Shown one piece after another: positions 43,643 to 52,608 of a DNA stretch of 64,000 bases (position 1 is the first letter of the stretch; the number at the start of each line of letters is the position of its first letter). A program made the translations under genes and the position numbers. The notes under the pieces were generated by a model. That model saw nothing but the letters and a program-made list of their open reading frames with translations, had not been told where the DNA came from and did not search any database. The stretch covers positions 992,001 through 1,056,000 of the forward strand of contig CACYHP010000001.1 in NCBI GenBank assembly GCA_902774295.1, read 5' to 3'. The DNA comes from an uncultured Bacteroidia bacterium (lineage in GTDB: Bacteria; Bacteroidota; Bacteroidia; Bacteroidales; F082).

Positions 43643-44821
43643 GTGATTATCAGTGCGTTGTTGCTGATAGTCACTTTATTTTTTTCTTTAAATGCCGATG
43701 CACAGAACCTCGGCGCTAACGTGAACACCGACGGCGATGAGTATATAAATCAAGTGTTTCAGGATAGCATCATTTTTACCCGTCGCAGCGGAAATGAATA
43801 CGTTTTCACCTCTAAGATTATTGATGGCAACTACATGCCTGCCGAGCCGCTTAACCTCGGCTGGCATAACGACTATTGGGTTGGCGCGATGTGTTTCTCA
43901 TCCGATAAGAAAACGCTGTATTTTGTCGGTATCGATTATCCTGTAGGATATGGAAGAGGCGATATATACAAGTCGGAATTCATTGATAATCAATGGAGTG
44001 AACCGATGAATATCGGTAAGCCTGTCAACTCTGCTACTATGGAGTCGCAGCCTTGCATCAGTGCCAACGGCAAAGAGTTATATTTTGTAAGAGATACTAA
44101 GAATTATAAGAGCAACATCTATTATAGTCGGTATTTTCATGGTGAGTGGACTACACCTCAGGCTGTTGCCTCGGTGAATACCAGATTTGGTGAGATGGCG
44201 CCGTTTCTGCATCCAGATGGCAGGTCGTTGTTTTTTGCCTCCGAGGGCCATAACGGCATGGGTGGCTACGATATCTTCGTGTGCCGCAGGCTGCTCAATG
44301 GCACATGGAGCGAGCCTGTAAACCTTGGAGCACCTGTCAATACTGAGAAAAACGAAATCAGTTTCGTGGTCAGTGCCGATGGCAAGAAATGCTATGTCTC
44401 ATCCGATCGTGACGGTGGCTTTGGTGGTTATGATATCTATGTCTTTGATTATGATGATGTTAACGTGCCAGAAATCGTCGATACCACTCATTTTGTGATG
44501 CGTAACATCAACTTCGAGTTCGACAGCGCAGTGCTTTCTGAAAGCTCCGATGCCGCCATCGATTCGCTTGCCAATTTCTTGAACGATAATTCTTTGATAA
44601 ATATCGAAATAGCAGGTTTTACTGACAATTCCGGTACCGAAGAACACAACCAAAAACTATCATTTGACCGTGCCAATGCGGTGAAAGAGGCATTAATTAA
44701 TAAAGGTGTCGATGCCACCCGCATGACCGTTGTCGGCAATGGCTCATCATCCCCACTCAAGCCCAATGACACGGAGGAGAACAAGGCGTTAAATCGCCGC
44801 GTGGAAATCAGAATATTGTAA
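43643..44821 (+). CDS. OmpA-family protein with PD40 beta-propeller repeats
   Basis: The canonical start is GTG 43643 (392 residues), but the in-frame codons upstream from an ATA at 43616 spell (M)AKKSYINR directly before the hydrophobic stretch, so translation may begin there. The signal peptide ends NADAQ. WD40/PD40-like repeats span about 55-275 (DKKTLYFVGIDYPVGYGRGDIY, DGRSLFFASEGHNGMGGYDIF, DGKKCYVSSDRDGGFGGYDIY). The C-terminal OmpA-like peptidoglycan-binding domain covers about 290-392 (NINFEFDSAVLSESSD, AGFTDNSGTEEHNQKLSFDRA, LNRRVEIRIL). It probably links the outer membrane to peptidoglycan. Its 3' end overlaps the first regulatory dyad of the downstream efflux operon. Confidence 0.85.
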   Translation: MIISALLLIVTLFFSLNADAQNLGANVNTDGDEYINQVFQDSIIFTRRSGNEYVFTSKIIDGNYMPAEPLNLGWHNDYWVGAMCFSSDKKTLYFVGIDYPVGYGRGDIYKSEFIDNQWSEPMNIGKPVNSATMESQPCISANGKELYFVRDTKNYKSNIYYSRYFHGEWTTPQAVASVNTRFGEMAPFLHPDGRSLFFASEGHNGMGGYDIFVCRRLLNGTWSEPVNLGAPVNTEKNEISFVVSADGKKCYVSSDRDGGFGGYDIYVFDYDDVNVPEIVDTTHFVMRNINFEFDSAVLSESSDAAIDSLANFLNDNSLINIEIAGFTDNSGTEEHNQKLSFDRANAVKEALINKGVDATRMTVVGNGSSSPLKPNDTEENKALNRRVEIRIL

Positions 44822-44870
44822 AATTCCTTTACACCAGTGTAAAATTTTTTTACACTTTTTTATTTTACAC
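44817..44870 (+). promoter_or_regulatory. upstream activator sites of the tolC sigma-54 promoter
   Basis: Dyad I TGTAAA-N5-TTTACA (44817-44833, centre 44825) overlaps the OmpA stop codon. Dyad II TGTAAAA-N3-TTTTACA (44838-44854, centre 44846) lies 21 bp on, two helical turns. A further half-site TTTTACA is at 44863-44869. The dyads are about 63 bp upstream of the -24 GG. The same arrangement recurs at 56237-56275, with 21 nt identical around dyad I. Probable binding site of the NtrC-type regulator encoded at 59691. Confidence 0.75.
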
Positions 44871-44907
44871 TTTTCAAATATCATTGATAATCAGATTGTT
44901 GCAAGTT

Positions 44908-44923
44908 TGGCATGACGTTTGTA
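44908..44923 (+). promoter_or_regulatory. sigma-54 promoter (-24/-12) of the tolC operon
   Basis: TGGCATGACGTTTGTA matches TGGCAYRNNNNTTGCW with a single mismatch (T for C in the -12 GC). The GG (44909-44910) and the -12 G (44921) are 10 bp apart, as required. A shared 9-mer TCATTGATA (44881-44889) lies 28 bp before the GG, as at the second promoter. Transcription should start near 44934, just before the tolC start at 44946. Confidence 0.75.
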
Positions 44924-44945
44924 TTATTATTTAAAAAATAATGAA

Positions 44946-46289
44946 ATGAAACGGATTTTTTTGATTATCACAATTCTTCTGCCGATGTTTTCGACGGCTC
45001 AAGACACCGTCACGATGGGCTTGAAAGACTGCATGCGGTATGCGGTGGAGCATTCTACGAAGATAACGATTCAGGATGCCGACAACCGCAATACGCAGGT
45101 CGACAGGCGGGACGCTATTTTGCAGATGTTTACACCTGAGATTAGCGGCAGCACTTACGCATACTACAACTTCGGCCGCAGCATCGACCCTGAGTCGAAC
45201 ACCTACAGCACCGTGACGTCGTTTCACAACGGTTACAGCGTGTCGGGCGGCATCGATTTGTTTAACGGCTTTCAGGCTGTTAACAATATGAAGATTACGA
45301 AGACCGCGCAATTGATGGGCAAGACTAAGTCGCAACAACTCGAAGACCAGGTTTGTCTCGCCACGATGGAGGCATTTTGCAACGTGATATATTTCAAAAA
45401 GCTTGCGGAGGCATTGGCAGCTCAGGTGACGACAGCAGAGAAGGCGCTGCAACTTGCTGAGCGTCAGGAGAAACTGGGTCAGAAATCGCATGCCGACGTG
45501 GTGCAGATGCAGGCCGATCTTGCTGAACGCCAATATCAGTTGACGATGTGTGAGAACAAACTCAGCAATGCTGTCATCACTCTGAAAGACGTTATGTTTT
45601 GGCCTATCGAAGAGCCTCTGAATGTCGACGACGACCTTACGAACATCGGTTTTTCTTTCGAGAAGAGTGGGGAAGATGCTAAGATTCTGGCCGAAAACGC
45701 CAAAGACATCATGCCGGAGGTGATGCTCGCCGAGAGCACCATGAACAACGCCCAGTTAGAGCTGCGCACCGCACGGTGGAAACTGCTTCCGCGCTTATCG
45801 CTTTACAGCGGCTGGTCGACCAATTACTTCACCTATCCGGGACTCGATGGTTATGTGCCAACGCCTTTTGAAGAACAGTTTAGGAACAACCGTGGCGAGT
45901 ACATTCAGCTTTCGCTGAGCATCCCTATTTATGAACACCTTTCAAGACATTCAAGCATATCAAAGAAAAAGAACGCTTACATCAAGGCGAAAGCCGATTA
46001 TGACCAGGCAATTCAGCAGGTTGAAGCCGAAGTGTATCGCGCCGTTGCCGACTGTGACGGTACCGCCGATGCCGTGCGACAAGCCGAGACGAGGGCACAA
46101 TTGCAGGAAGAGGCGTTCTCTCTCAACGCGAAACGCTTCGAACAAGGACTGATTTCTTCAATCGAATATCAGACAGCATCTAACAATTATTTGAACGCTT
46201 TGGCTGAAGAAATGAATGCGAAAATGCAGCATTTCATCAAGAAATCCGTTGTACTATATTATAAAGGAATACACTATTTGGAACAATGA
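44946..46289 (+). CDS. TolC-family outer membrane efflux protein
   Basis: The 447-residue protein (start ATG 44946, MKRIFLIITILLPMFSTA; a longer in-frame start lacks a signal peptide) is an outer-membrane channel of the TolC family. It has the repeated long helical hairpins (TTAEKALQLAERQEKLGQKSH-type coiled coil, about 165-225, and RAQLQEEAFSLNAKRFEQG near 395). It has membrane-barrel strands (FGRSIDPESNTYSTV, LSIPIYEHLSRHSSISKK). It opens the efflux operon, so the channel would join the HlyD adaptor and FtsX permeases encoded downstream. The operon starts at the sigma-54 promoter at 44908. Confidence 0.92.
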   Translation: MKRIFLIITILLPMFSTAQDTVTMGLKDCMRYAVEHSTKITIQDADNRNTQVDRRDAILQMFTPEISGSTYAYYNFGRSIDPESNTYSTVTSFHNGYSVSGGIDLFNGFQAVNNMKITKTAQLMGKTKSQQLEDQVCLATMEAFCNVIYFKKLAEALAAQVTTAEKALQLAERQEKLGQKSHADVVQMQADLAERQYQLTMCENKLSNAVITLKDVMFWPIEEPLNVDDDLTNIGFSFEKSGEDAKILAENAKDIMPEVMLAESTMNNAQLELRTARWKLLPRLSLYSGWSTNYFTYPGLDGYVPTPFEEQFRNNRGEYIQLSLSIPIYEHLSRHSSISKKKNAYIKAKADYDQAIQQVEAEVYRAVADCDGTADAVRQAETRAQLQEEAFSLNAKRFEQGLISSIEYQTASNNYLNALAEEMNAKMQHFIKKSVVLYYKGIHYLEQ

Positions 46290-46296
46290 CACTCCC

Positions 46297-46397
46297 GTCA
46301 TTTCGACTGTAACGAAGCGGAATGGAGAAATCCTTGTTTAACGGACTTATTCAATTGTTTAAGTAACAAAAGGATTTCTCGACAAGCTCGAAATGAC
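46297..46397. repeat. inverted-repeat element, short form (copy B)
   Basis: Outer arms GTCATTTCGA (46297-46306) / TCGAAATGAC (46388-46397) and inner arms GAGAAATCCTT (46325-46335) / AAGGATTTCTC (46370-46380), all perfect. It lacks the ATTCRCC hairpin of copies A and C. It lies inside the efflux operon between tolC and the adaptor gene, so it is transcribed as a long hairpin. Confidence 0.8.
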
Positions 46398-46426
46398 AAA
46401 AAAAGAAAATATTAAAACTAAATACT

Positions 46427-47683
46427 ATGGACAGAATATTAGAAAAGAAAAAAGGAATCAACCTCGCTTTTACCAAGAAAGCAGTGCCGTATTGGCTTGG
46501 CGCACTGCTGGTGGCGTTTATCGTATGGCTCGTGGCAAGAGACGACTCGAAGAAGCTGCGTGTGAACCTCGACAACATCAGCGTGAATGCCGCGATTTCA
46601 GGGCAGTTTAACGACTACATCCGCATCAGCGGTCAGGTGGCACCGATAACGACCATTCAGATTAGCCCGCTCGAGGGCGGCGTGGTGCAGGAAATCGTCA
46701 CCGAGGAAGGCAGCAAGGTCAAGAAAGGCGACGTGATTCTCATCCTTAGCAACGAAAACCTCGACATGCAGATTTTAAATTCAGAAGCCGACCTCGCCGA
46801 AAAGGAAAACATCCTGCGCAACACCCTGATTCAGATGGAACAGCAGAAGCTGAGCGTGGAACAGGAGAAACTGCAGCTGCAGATGGACGTGCGCCGCAAC
46901 AAACGTAACTACGAGGCGCAGAAAGCACTATACGACGACGGTCTCATCGCGAAGGAGGAGTATCTGAAGGCTGAGGAAGACTATGAACTATCAAGCAGCC
47001 GACTGAAACTCGTGGAAAACCGCGCCAAACAAGACAGCCTCTACCGCACGACACAGATCGACCAGATGCAGGAAAGCCTCACCAATATGCGCCAAAACAT
47101 GATGATGATCCGCAAACGTAAGGATAACCTCACCATTAAGGCTCCTATCGATGGCGAACTCGGACTTCTTGATGTGGTGCTCGGACAGAGCGTGGTGGCA
47201 GGGTCTAAGATCGGACAGATTAACAACCTCGACAGCTATAAGATTGAGGCTCAGATAGATGAGCATTACATCGACAGGGTGTCGGCAGGCTTGGATGCCA
47301 CCTTTGAGCGTCAGAGCGAACGTTATCAGGCGCAGATCCGCAAGGTGTATCCGGAGGTGCGCGACGGCAAGTTCAAAGCCGATTTCAAGTTCGTAGGACA
47401 GCAGCCCGAGAACATCCGCAGCGGCCAGACATATTACCTCAACCTGCAGCTCGGACAGCCTGTGGAGGCGATACTGATTCCTCGCGGAGCGTTTTATCAG
47501 AAGACCGGCGGCAAATGGATATATGTCATGAGCTCCGACGGCACAAAGGCGATACGCCGCGACATCCGCATCGGCCGCCAGAACCCTCAATATTACGAGG
47601 TGATAGAAGGCCTGGAACCAGGTGAGAAAGTGATTACCTCGTCATACGATAACTTCGGAGACAGTGATGTTTTAATGTTTTAA
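46427..47683 (+). CDS. HlyD/MacA-type periplasmic adaptor
   Basis: The 418-residue protein has one N-terminal membrane helix (about 21-38, VPYWLGALLVAFIVWLVA) and a periplasmic part with the biotinyl-lipoyl-like hairpin (APITTIQISPLEGGVV, VTEEGSKVKKGDVILIL). A long coiled coil follows (about 115-215) and then a beta-barrel domain (APIDGELGLLDVVLGQSVVAGSKIGQI, LEPGEKVITSSYDNF). It belongs to the membrane fusion proteins that join inner-membrane ABC permeases to TolC. Its place between tolC and four FtsX permeases supports a MacA-like role. Confidence 0.92.
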   Translation: MDRILEKKKGINLAFTKKAVPYWLGALLVAFIVWLVARDDSKKLRVNLDNISVNAAISGQFNDYIRISGQVAPITTIQISPLEGGVVQEIVTEEGSKVKKGDVILILSNENLDMQILNSEADLAEKENILRNTLIQMEQQKLSVEQEKLQLQMDVRRNKRNYEAQKALYDDGLIAKEEYLKAEEDYELSSSRLKLVENRAKQDSLYRTTQIDQMQESLTNMRQNMMMIRKRKDNLTIKAPIDGELGLLDVVLGQSVVAGSKIGQINNLDSYKIEAQIDEHYIDRVSAGLDATFERQSERYQAQIRKVYPEVRDGKFKADFKFVGQQPENIRSGQTYYLNLQLGQPVEAILIPRGAFYQKTGGKWIYVMSSDGTKAIRRDIRIGRQNPQYYEVIEGLEPGEKVITSSYDNFGDSDVLMF

Positions 47684-47694
47684 TAAAATTAACC

Positions 47695-50025
47695 ATGAAT
47701 TCATTTTTAAACTTCCTGAAAAGAAACAAGCGTTACGCCCTGATAAACCTACTGGGCTTGACAATTTCGATGGCATTCGTACTGCTGCTGGCAGTGTATG
47801 TGCAGAGACAGCTCTCTACCGACGCCTTCCAGAAGAACGCCGACCGTATCTACGTCATAACAAACGAGGAAAGCGTCAACATGGGATACTGGCTCGACAA
47901 ACATTTGCGCGGACAGTTTCCAGAAATCGAGAAATCGACATGCGTGGCTAATGTGTCGATGGCCTCGGAGTACAGAATCGACGGCGAGACAGTCTATGGC
48001 AACACCATTGCGGTCGACTCGTGCTTCTTCGAGATGTTCAGCTACGACCTTGTGAAAGGCTCGAAAGACGACTGGCGCATTGCAGGCGACCGCTGCATGG
48101 TGAGCGAGGAGTTCGCCAACGCGCATTTTGGTGATAAAGACCCTGTCGGACGGCAGATGTCCATTGGTGACGAGGGCGAATCAATTCAGCTGACTATCTG
48201 TGGCGTCTTCAAAGACTTTGGCAACAGCATCCTCAAGACTCCCGATGTGCTCATCCGTGGCGATATCATCCCGAAGTTCAACAGCTCACATGATGAGCAC
48301 ATGAGCAACGCCGCTGCAGGCGTCACTTTCGTGATGACCTATCCGGGTGCCGATATCATGGCACGTCACGACGACATCGTGAACTGGTGCGAGGAGAATT
48401 TCTGGATTTACAAACACAAATATGACGATATACGCATCATCCCGTTGCGCGACATGTATTTTCTTAAAAACGGCAACTACGACTGGACGGGAGCGCTGAA
48501 TTTCGGCGACCGCTCGTTTGTGAACCTGCTTCTCGCCATGTGTCTGATGCTCTTGCTCTTCGCGATTTTGAATTATGTGAACCTCTCCACAGCTCTCATC
48601 GGATTCCGCGCCAAGGAGATGGCGACGAGACGGCTCGTCGGAGCGACAAAATCTGGCATTTTCATGAAGATGATAGGGGAGAGTACCTTGCTTTGCACCG
48701 TGGCTATGGTATTGGCGATATTGCTCGCCGAGGCATTGTCGCCAGCGGCGTCACGTGTATTGGAATATCAAATCTCCATTTTTGGAGCGGTAAATATAGT
48801 TAATATTTTAGTTGTCATTGCGTTGATGGTGATTCTCGGCTTCATCGCAGGCATCGTGCCAGCTCTGCTGATTCAGAAGGCGCAGCCTATCGAGATCGTG
48901 CGTGGCTCGCTGCGACTGAAGACCAAGACGGTCTATAGCCGAGTCATCATTACGCTGCAAAACGTCATCACCGTGGTGATGCTTGTCGCCGCCCTGACGA
49001 TGTTTATGCAAATCCGACATCTCATTACCGCCGATTTGGGTTATAACACCAAAGATATCTTGGTGATTGGCAATGCCTACGGTCAGTTGGGCGAAATTAG
49101 GCCGTTGCTTGAAGCCTATCGCGCCGAGCCGTTTGTGGAAGACGTGGGACAAGGCGACGGCATCCCGCTGCAAGGCACCAACAACTGGACGATGGAGCTG
49201 GGCGACGGCAACTGGGTCTCGTTCCAGCAGATTCAGGGCGACCAGCATTATTTCGATATCCTCGGCATCCGCGTGAAGCAGGACAACCAGCTTGCAGAAC
49301 CTGCCTATTGGCTCAACGAATACGCCTTTAATGAGATTGGAATCGACGAATCGGCAACGACGTTTGAGTCCGCTCAGAATGGGACTTTCAAAATCGGAGG
49401 CATCTATTATGACTTCAAAATCAGACCGTTGGAGGCACAGCAGTCGTCGGCTTTGATATATAACAGAGGTGAAGACTGGGATGAAGACTGGCCGTGGACC
49501 ATTCTGGTGAAGGTCAGAGGTGACCACAAAGAGGCTTACGCCAGATTGGAAAAGGTGACGAATGAAGTGATGCCTGGCAAGCTTTTTGGCGCCAATTACA
49601 TGGAAGATATGATAGAAGACTGTTTCGTCGACGAGAGCCGCATCCTCCGCATAGTGCTGGTGTTCACCTTGCTCTCGATGCTGGTGTCGGGTCTCGGCTT
49701 GTTTGCGATGAGCTCGTATTACATGCAGCAGCAGCGACGCAGCGTGGCGGTGAAGAAGGTGTTCGGCGCCGACTACAACGGTGTGTTGCGCGAGCTGGTG
49801 CTGTCGTTCATGAAGATGGTGGGCGTGGCCTTCGTCATCGGCATTCCGGTGGCATGGTTGGTGGTGCATCGCTGGCTCGAGGGCTATTCGCACCGCATCA
49901 GCCTCTCATGGTGGATATTCGTGCTCGCAGGCCTCGTAGTGGTGCTGATGGCATTCATAGCAGTCATCTGGCAAAGCGTGCGGACAGCTAAAGCCAATCC
50001 GGCAACAGTACTTAAAAAAGAATAA
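47695..50025 (+). CDS. FtsX/MacB-type ABC permease 1
   Basis: The 776-residue protein has eight predicted membrane helices in two FtsX halves: helix 1 (about 17-38), a MacB-type periplasmic domain (about 40-275), helices 2-4 (about 280-430), helix 5, a second periplasmic domain and helices 6-8. The coupling-helix motifs typical of FtsX permeases occur twice, FRAKEMATRRLVGAT and RRSVAVKKVFGAD. These permeases are thought to transmit ATP hydrolysis to the periplasm (mechanotransmission) rather than moving substrate through the membrane. It has no ATPase domain. It lies 11 nt after the adaptor gene and 10 nt before repeat element C. Confidence 0.9.
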   Translation: MNSFLNFLKRNKRYALINLLGLTISMAFVLLLAVYVQRQLSTDAFQKNADRIYVITNEESVNMGYWLDKHLRGQFPEIEKSTCVANVSMASEYRIDGETVYGNTIAVDSCFFEMFSYDLVKGSKDDWRIAGDRCMVSEEFANAHFGDKDPVGRQMSIGDEGESIQLTICGVFKDFGNSILKTPDVLIRGDIIPKFNSSHDEHMSNAAAGVTFVMTYPGADIMARHDDIVNWCEENFWIYKHKYDDIRIIPLRDMYFLKNGNYDWTGALNFGDRSFVNLLLAMCLMLLLFAILNYVNLSTALIGFRAKEMATRRLVGATKSGIFMKMIGESTLLCTVAMVLAILLAEALSPAASRVLEYQISIFGAVNIVNILVVIALMVILGFIAGIVPALLIQKAQPIEIVRGSLRLKTKTVYSRVIITLQNVITVVMLVAALTMFMQIRHLITADLGYNTKDILVIGNAYGQLGEIRPLLEAYRAEPFVEDVGQGDGIPLQGTNNWTMELGDGNWVSFQQIQGDQHYFDILGIRVKQDNQLAEPAYWLNEYAFNEIGIDESATTFESAQNGTFKIGGIYYDFKIRPLEAQQSSALIYNRGEDWDEDWPWTILVKVRGDHKEAYARLEKVTNEVMPGKLFGANYMEDMIEDCFVDESRILRIVLVFTLLSMLVSGLGLFAMSSYYMQQQRRSVAVKKVFGADYNGVLRELVLSFMKMVGVAFVIGIPVAWLVVHRWLEGYSHRISLSWWIFVLAGLVVVLMAFIAVIWQSVRTAKANPATVLKKE

Positions 50026-50035
50026 ATATGCTCCA

Positions 50036-50173
50036 GTCATTTCGACCGAAGCGTAACGGAGTGAAGCGAAGTGGAGAAATCCTTTTTCCATAAATGCAAT
50101 CGAATAAAAAAGGATTTATTCACCAGAGGTGAATGCTTTCGCAAAACTCAGGTCTCGACAAGCTCGAAATGAC
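50036..50173. repeat. inverted-repeat element, long form (copy C)
   Basis: Outer arms GTCATTTCGA (50036-50045) / TCGAAATGAC (50164-50173), inner arms AAATCCTTTTT / AAAAAGGATTT. The right half holds the hairpin ATTCACC-AGA-GGTGAAT. Copy A has ATTCGCC-TGT-GGCGAAT at the same place, so a G-C pair has become an A-T pair, keeping the stem. It lies between permeases 1 and 2. Confidence 0.82.
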
Positions 50174-50191
50174 AAATAAAATAATACAACA

Positions 50192-52606
50192 ATGTCTAGA
50201 ATTATCAAAAAAGGGAAAACAGCCCTCGCTTCTTCAATCCTGAACATCTTGGGCCTGACGGCAGCCTTCGCCGCACTCTATATCATCCTCGTGCAGGTAC
50301 ATCACGACCTCACGTATAACAAGGCGCTCAAGGACAGTGACCGCATCTATTGCATGATGGTCGGAGACCAGTTTGCGGAATATGGCGCTTCGTGCTGGAT
50401 CAACCGTCCGATTGCCGAAGCCGTCATTGCGGCCTCTCCCGACGTGGAAGCGGGTGGATGCGGCTATGTGGGCAAAAACGTTCCTTCAGCCGACATCTTC
50501 CTTGACGACAACCATCAGCTGAGCGTGAAAATAGGTGCCTTCAGCAATGGCGGCAAGGATGTCTTTGGCTTCGAACTCGTTGCGGGAAACTGGGACGACT
50601 GGATCAACGGCGTCACCTACGCCATCTCAGAATCGACGGCCCAACGTCTAGGCGTGCAGGTGGGTGATGTCGCAAAACTGCGCAATAAGAGTTGGCGTGG
50701 TGTCACACTGGAAGATGCACAAATCGTCGTCATCTACAAAGATATGCCAGCCAATACCGACGGTGCCACTTTCGACATGTTCTACAATATTGGCAGTCAA
50801 AGTCTGGAGAGGTGGAATGAATGGGGTTACAACTATTTCGTGAAACTTTGCAAAGACGCCGACCCCAAGGATTTCGACGAGGCTGCTAAGCCTGCCATGA
50901 AAGATGCCTGGATGCGCATGAACGGCGTTGATCCCACTTTGCTTTCCGAAGAGGAAAGAGCCAAATGGGAAGAGAATGCCCCACAAACGCAGCTCCATCT
51001 GATGAAGCTGACGGATACGTACTTTGCCGAGAATATCAACGCGCCTGGCAAGACGGGTAACCACACCACCACGATGACATTGCTCGCCATCGCAATTGTG
51101 GTTGTCGTCATTGCCTTCATCAACTATATTAACTTTTTCTTCGCCATGGTGCCGTTGCGGCTGAAGAGCGTCAATACACGCAAGATACTGGGTGGCAGCC
51201 GTTTCTCATTGGTGCTGTCGTTTGTTGGCGAGTCGGTCGCGATGGTCGCTATTGCCTTGGGCATGGCAGTGGCGGTGATTACGCTGTTCAGACAATCCAC
51301 TTTGGCTACTTTGATTGACACTACCTTGAATTTCGACCAAAATATTGGTCTTGTTGTTTTGACGGTGGGCTCCGCACTGTTCATTTCCGTTGCGGCGAGC
51401 CTCTATCCGGCCTTGTTCGCCACCTCGTTCAATCCCGCCTTCGCATTAAAGGGTACACTTGGTACCACCCAGAAGGGCAAGGCTTTCCGCATAGGATTGA
51501 TAGGATTGCAGTTCACCGTCTCCATTGTGCTTATTATCTGTGCGATATTTATCCACGAACAACGTAAGTTCATGCTTAACCGCAATATGGGCTTCGACGA
51601 GGAGCAGCTGCTCACGGTGATGACCACGGTCAAGATTGGCTTCGACCATGAGACTGCTGAAAACCAACTCAAAAGTGATGCCGCCATCAAGGACGTGGCA
51701 TGGGGCGACGGTCAGTTTGTTGTTGATGAGCGTATGAGCTGGAATAGGGAATTCAAGGGAGGCAGCGTGCATTGGCAATGCTATCCCGTCTCGTGGAATT
51801 TTGTGGATTTCATGGGAATAGAGATGGCTGAGGGACGCACTTTCAGCCCTGCTGACGAGCTGTCGGAAAACGGCGTTTACATTTTGAATGAGACAGCACA
51901 GAAGATGTTTGATATACAAATCGGTGATCAGATATGTGGTCATACTAACGGCTTTGCCGAGATTGCGGGCATATGCAAGGATTTCAACTACTCCGCTTTG
52001 CGTAATGAGATCGGGCCGTTTGCACTCTATGTTTTCGGCAAGAAACCGTGGAGACCTTGCATGCAGTTGTTCATCCGCACCGAGGCAGGTGTTGACGTGA
52101 CAGCGTTAATGCGACGCATTCAAACAGCACTGCACGATCTCGACCCGACGTTTGCCGCTGATGACTTTGACGTTCAACTCTTCGACCAAACGCTGCAAAA
52201 CCAATACAAAAAGGAGCAGAACCTCTCGAAGTTGGTCAACTTGTTCACTATTCTGGCCATCGTTATCTCGCTGATGGGCGTGTTTGGCCTCGTGATGTTC
52301 GAGACGGAGCACCGCCGCAAGGAAATCGGCATCCGTCGTGTGCATGGCGCCACGGTGCAGCAGATCCTGGCGATGTTCAACTCTCGTTTCGTGAAGATTG
52401 TGCTGGTGTGCTTCGTCATCGCCGTGCCCGTGAGCATCGTCATCATGCGGCGCTATCTGGAAGGTTTTGCCTACCGTGTGCCGCTGTACATCTGGGTGTT
52501 TGCGATATCATTGTTGGCAGTCCTGGCAATAACAATAGCTGTCGTTACGTTGAGAAGTTTGAGAGCAGCCACAGTGAATCCGGTGAAATCGTTAAGAACA
52601 GAATAA
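50192..52606 (+). CDS. FtsX/MacB-type ABC permease 2
   Basis: The 804-residue permease has the same double-FtsX layout: helix 1 about 12-34, periplasmic domain 1, helices around 290-425, helix 5 about 430, periplasmic domain 2, and helices 6-8 at the end. The coupling-helix motifs are KSVNTRKILGGS and RRKEIGIRRVHGAT. Periplasmic domain 1 is MacB-like (VVSESTA-type region AISESTAQRLGVQVGDVAKL). It is more divergent from permeases 1 and 3 than they are from each other. Its ATPase partner is probably the shared one at 58954. Confidence 0.9.
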   Translation: MSRIIKKGKTALASSILNILGLTAAFAALYIILVQVHHDLTYNKALKDSDRIYCMMVGDQFAEYGASCWINRPIAEAVIAASPDVEAGGCGYVGKNVPSADIFLDDNHQLSVKIGAFSNGGKDVFGFELVAGNWDDWINGVTYAISESTAQRLGVQVGDVAKLRNKSWRGVTLEDAQIVVIYKDMPANTDGATFDMFYNIGSQSLERWNEWGYNYFVKLCKDADPKDFDEAAKPAMKDAWMRMNGVDPTLLSEEERAKWEENAPQTQLHLMKLTDTYFAENINAPGKTGNHTTTMTLLAIAIVVVVIAFINYINFFFAMVPLRLKSVNTRKILGGSRFSLVLSFVGESVAMVAIALGMAVAVITLFRQSTLATLIDTTLNFDQNIGLVVLTVGSALFISVAASLYPALFATSFNPAFALKGTLGTTQKGKAFRIGLIGLQFTVSIVLIICAIFIHEQRKFMLNRNMGFDEEQLLTVMTTVKIGFDHETAENQLKSDAAIKDVAWGDGQFVVDERMSWNREFKGGSVHWQCYPVSWNFVDFMGIEMAEGRTFSPADELSENGVYILNETAQKMFDIQIGDQICGHTNGFAEIAGICKDFNYSALRNEIGPFALYVFGKKPWRPCMQLFIRTEAGVDVTALMRRIQTALHDLDPTFAADDFDVQLFDQTLQNQYKKEQNLSKLVNLFTILAIVISLMGVFGLVMFETEHRRKEIGIRRVHGATVQQILAMFNSRFVKIVLVCFVIAVPVSIVIMRRYLEGFAYRVPLYIWVFAISLLAVLAITIAVVTLRSLRAATVNPVKSLRTE

Positions 52607-52608
52607 AC

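Noticed and set aside
44881..44890. TCATTGATA as an IHF site
   Set aside because: The reverse complement resembles the first half of the IHF consensus (TATCAA) but the TTR part is not at the right distance. I report it only as a shared 9-mer.
47866..47910. Long antisense frames around the efflux permeases as regulatory RNAs
   Set aside because: No promoter motif or terminator on the minus strand could be found in this region.
48808..49893. 361-residue open frame opposite permease 1
   Set aside because: His/Gln/Arg-rich antisense of a membrane protein gene; low-complexity composition and no start context.
52408..52608. Longer N-terminus of permease 3
   Set aside because: The upstream in-frame part lies inside permease 2 and reads as arginine/histidine-rich shadow translation. 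ATG 52609 gives the same start as the sister permeases.
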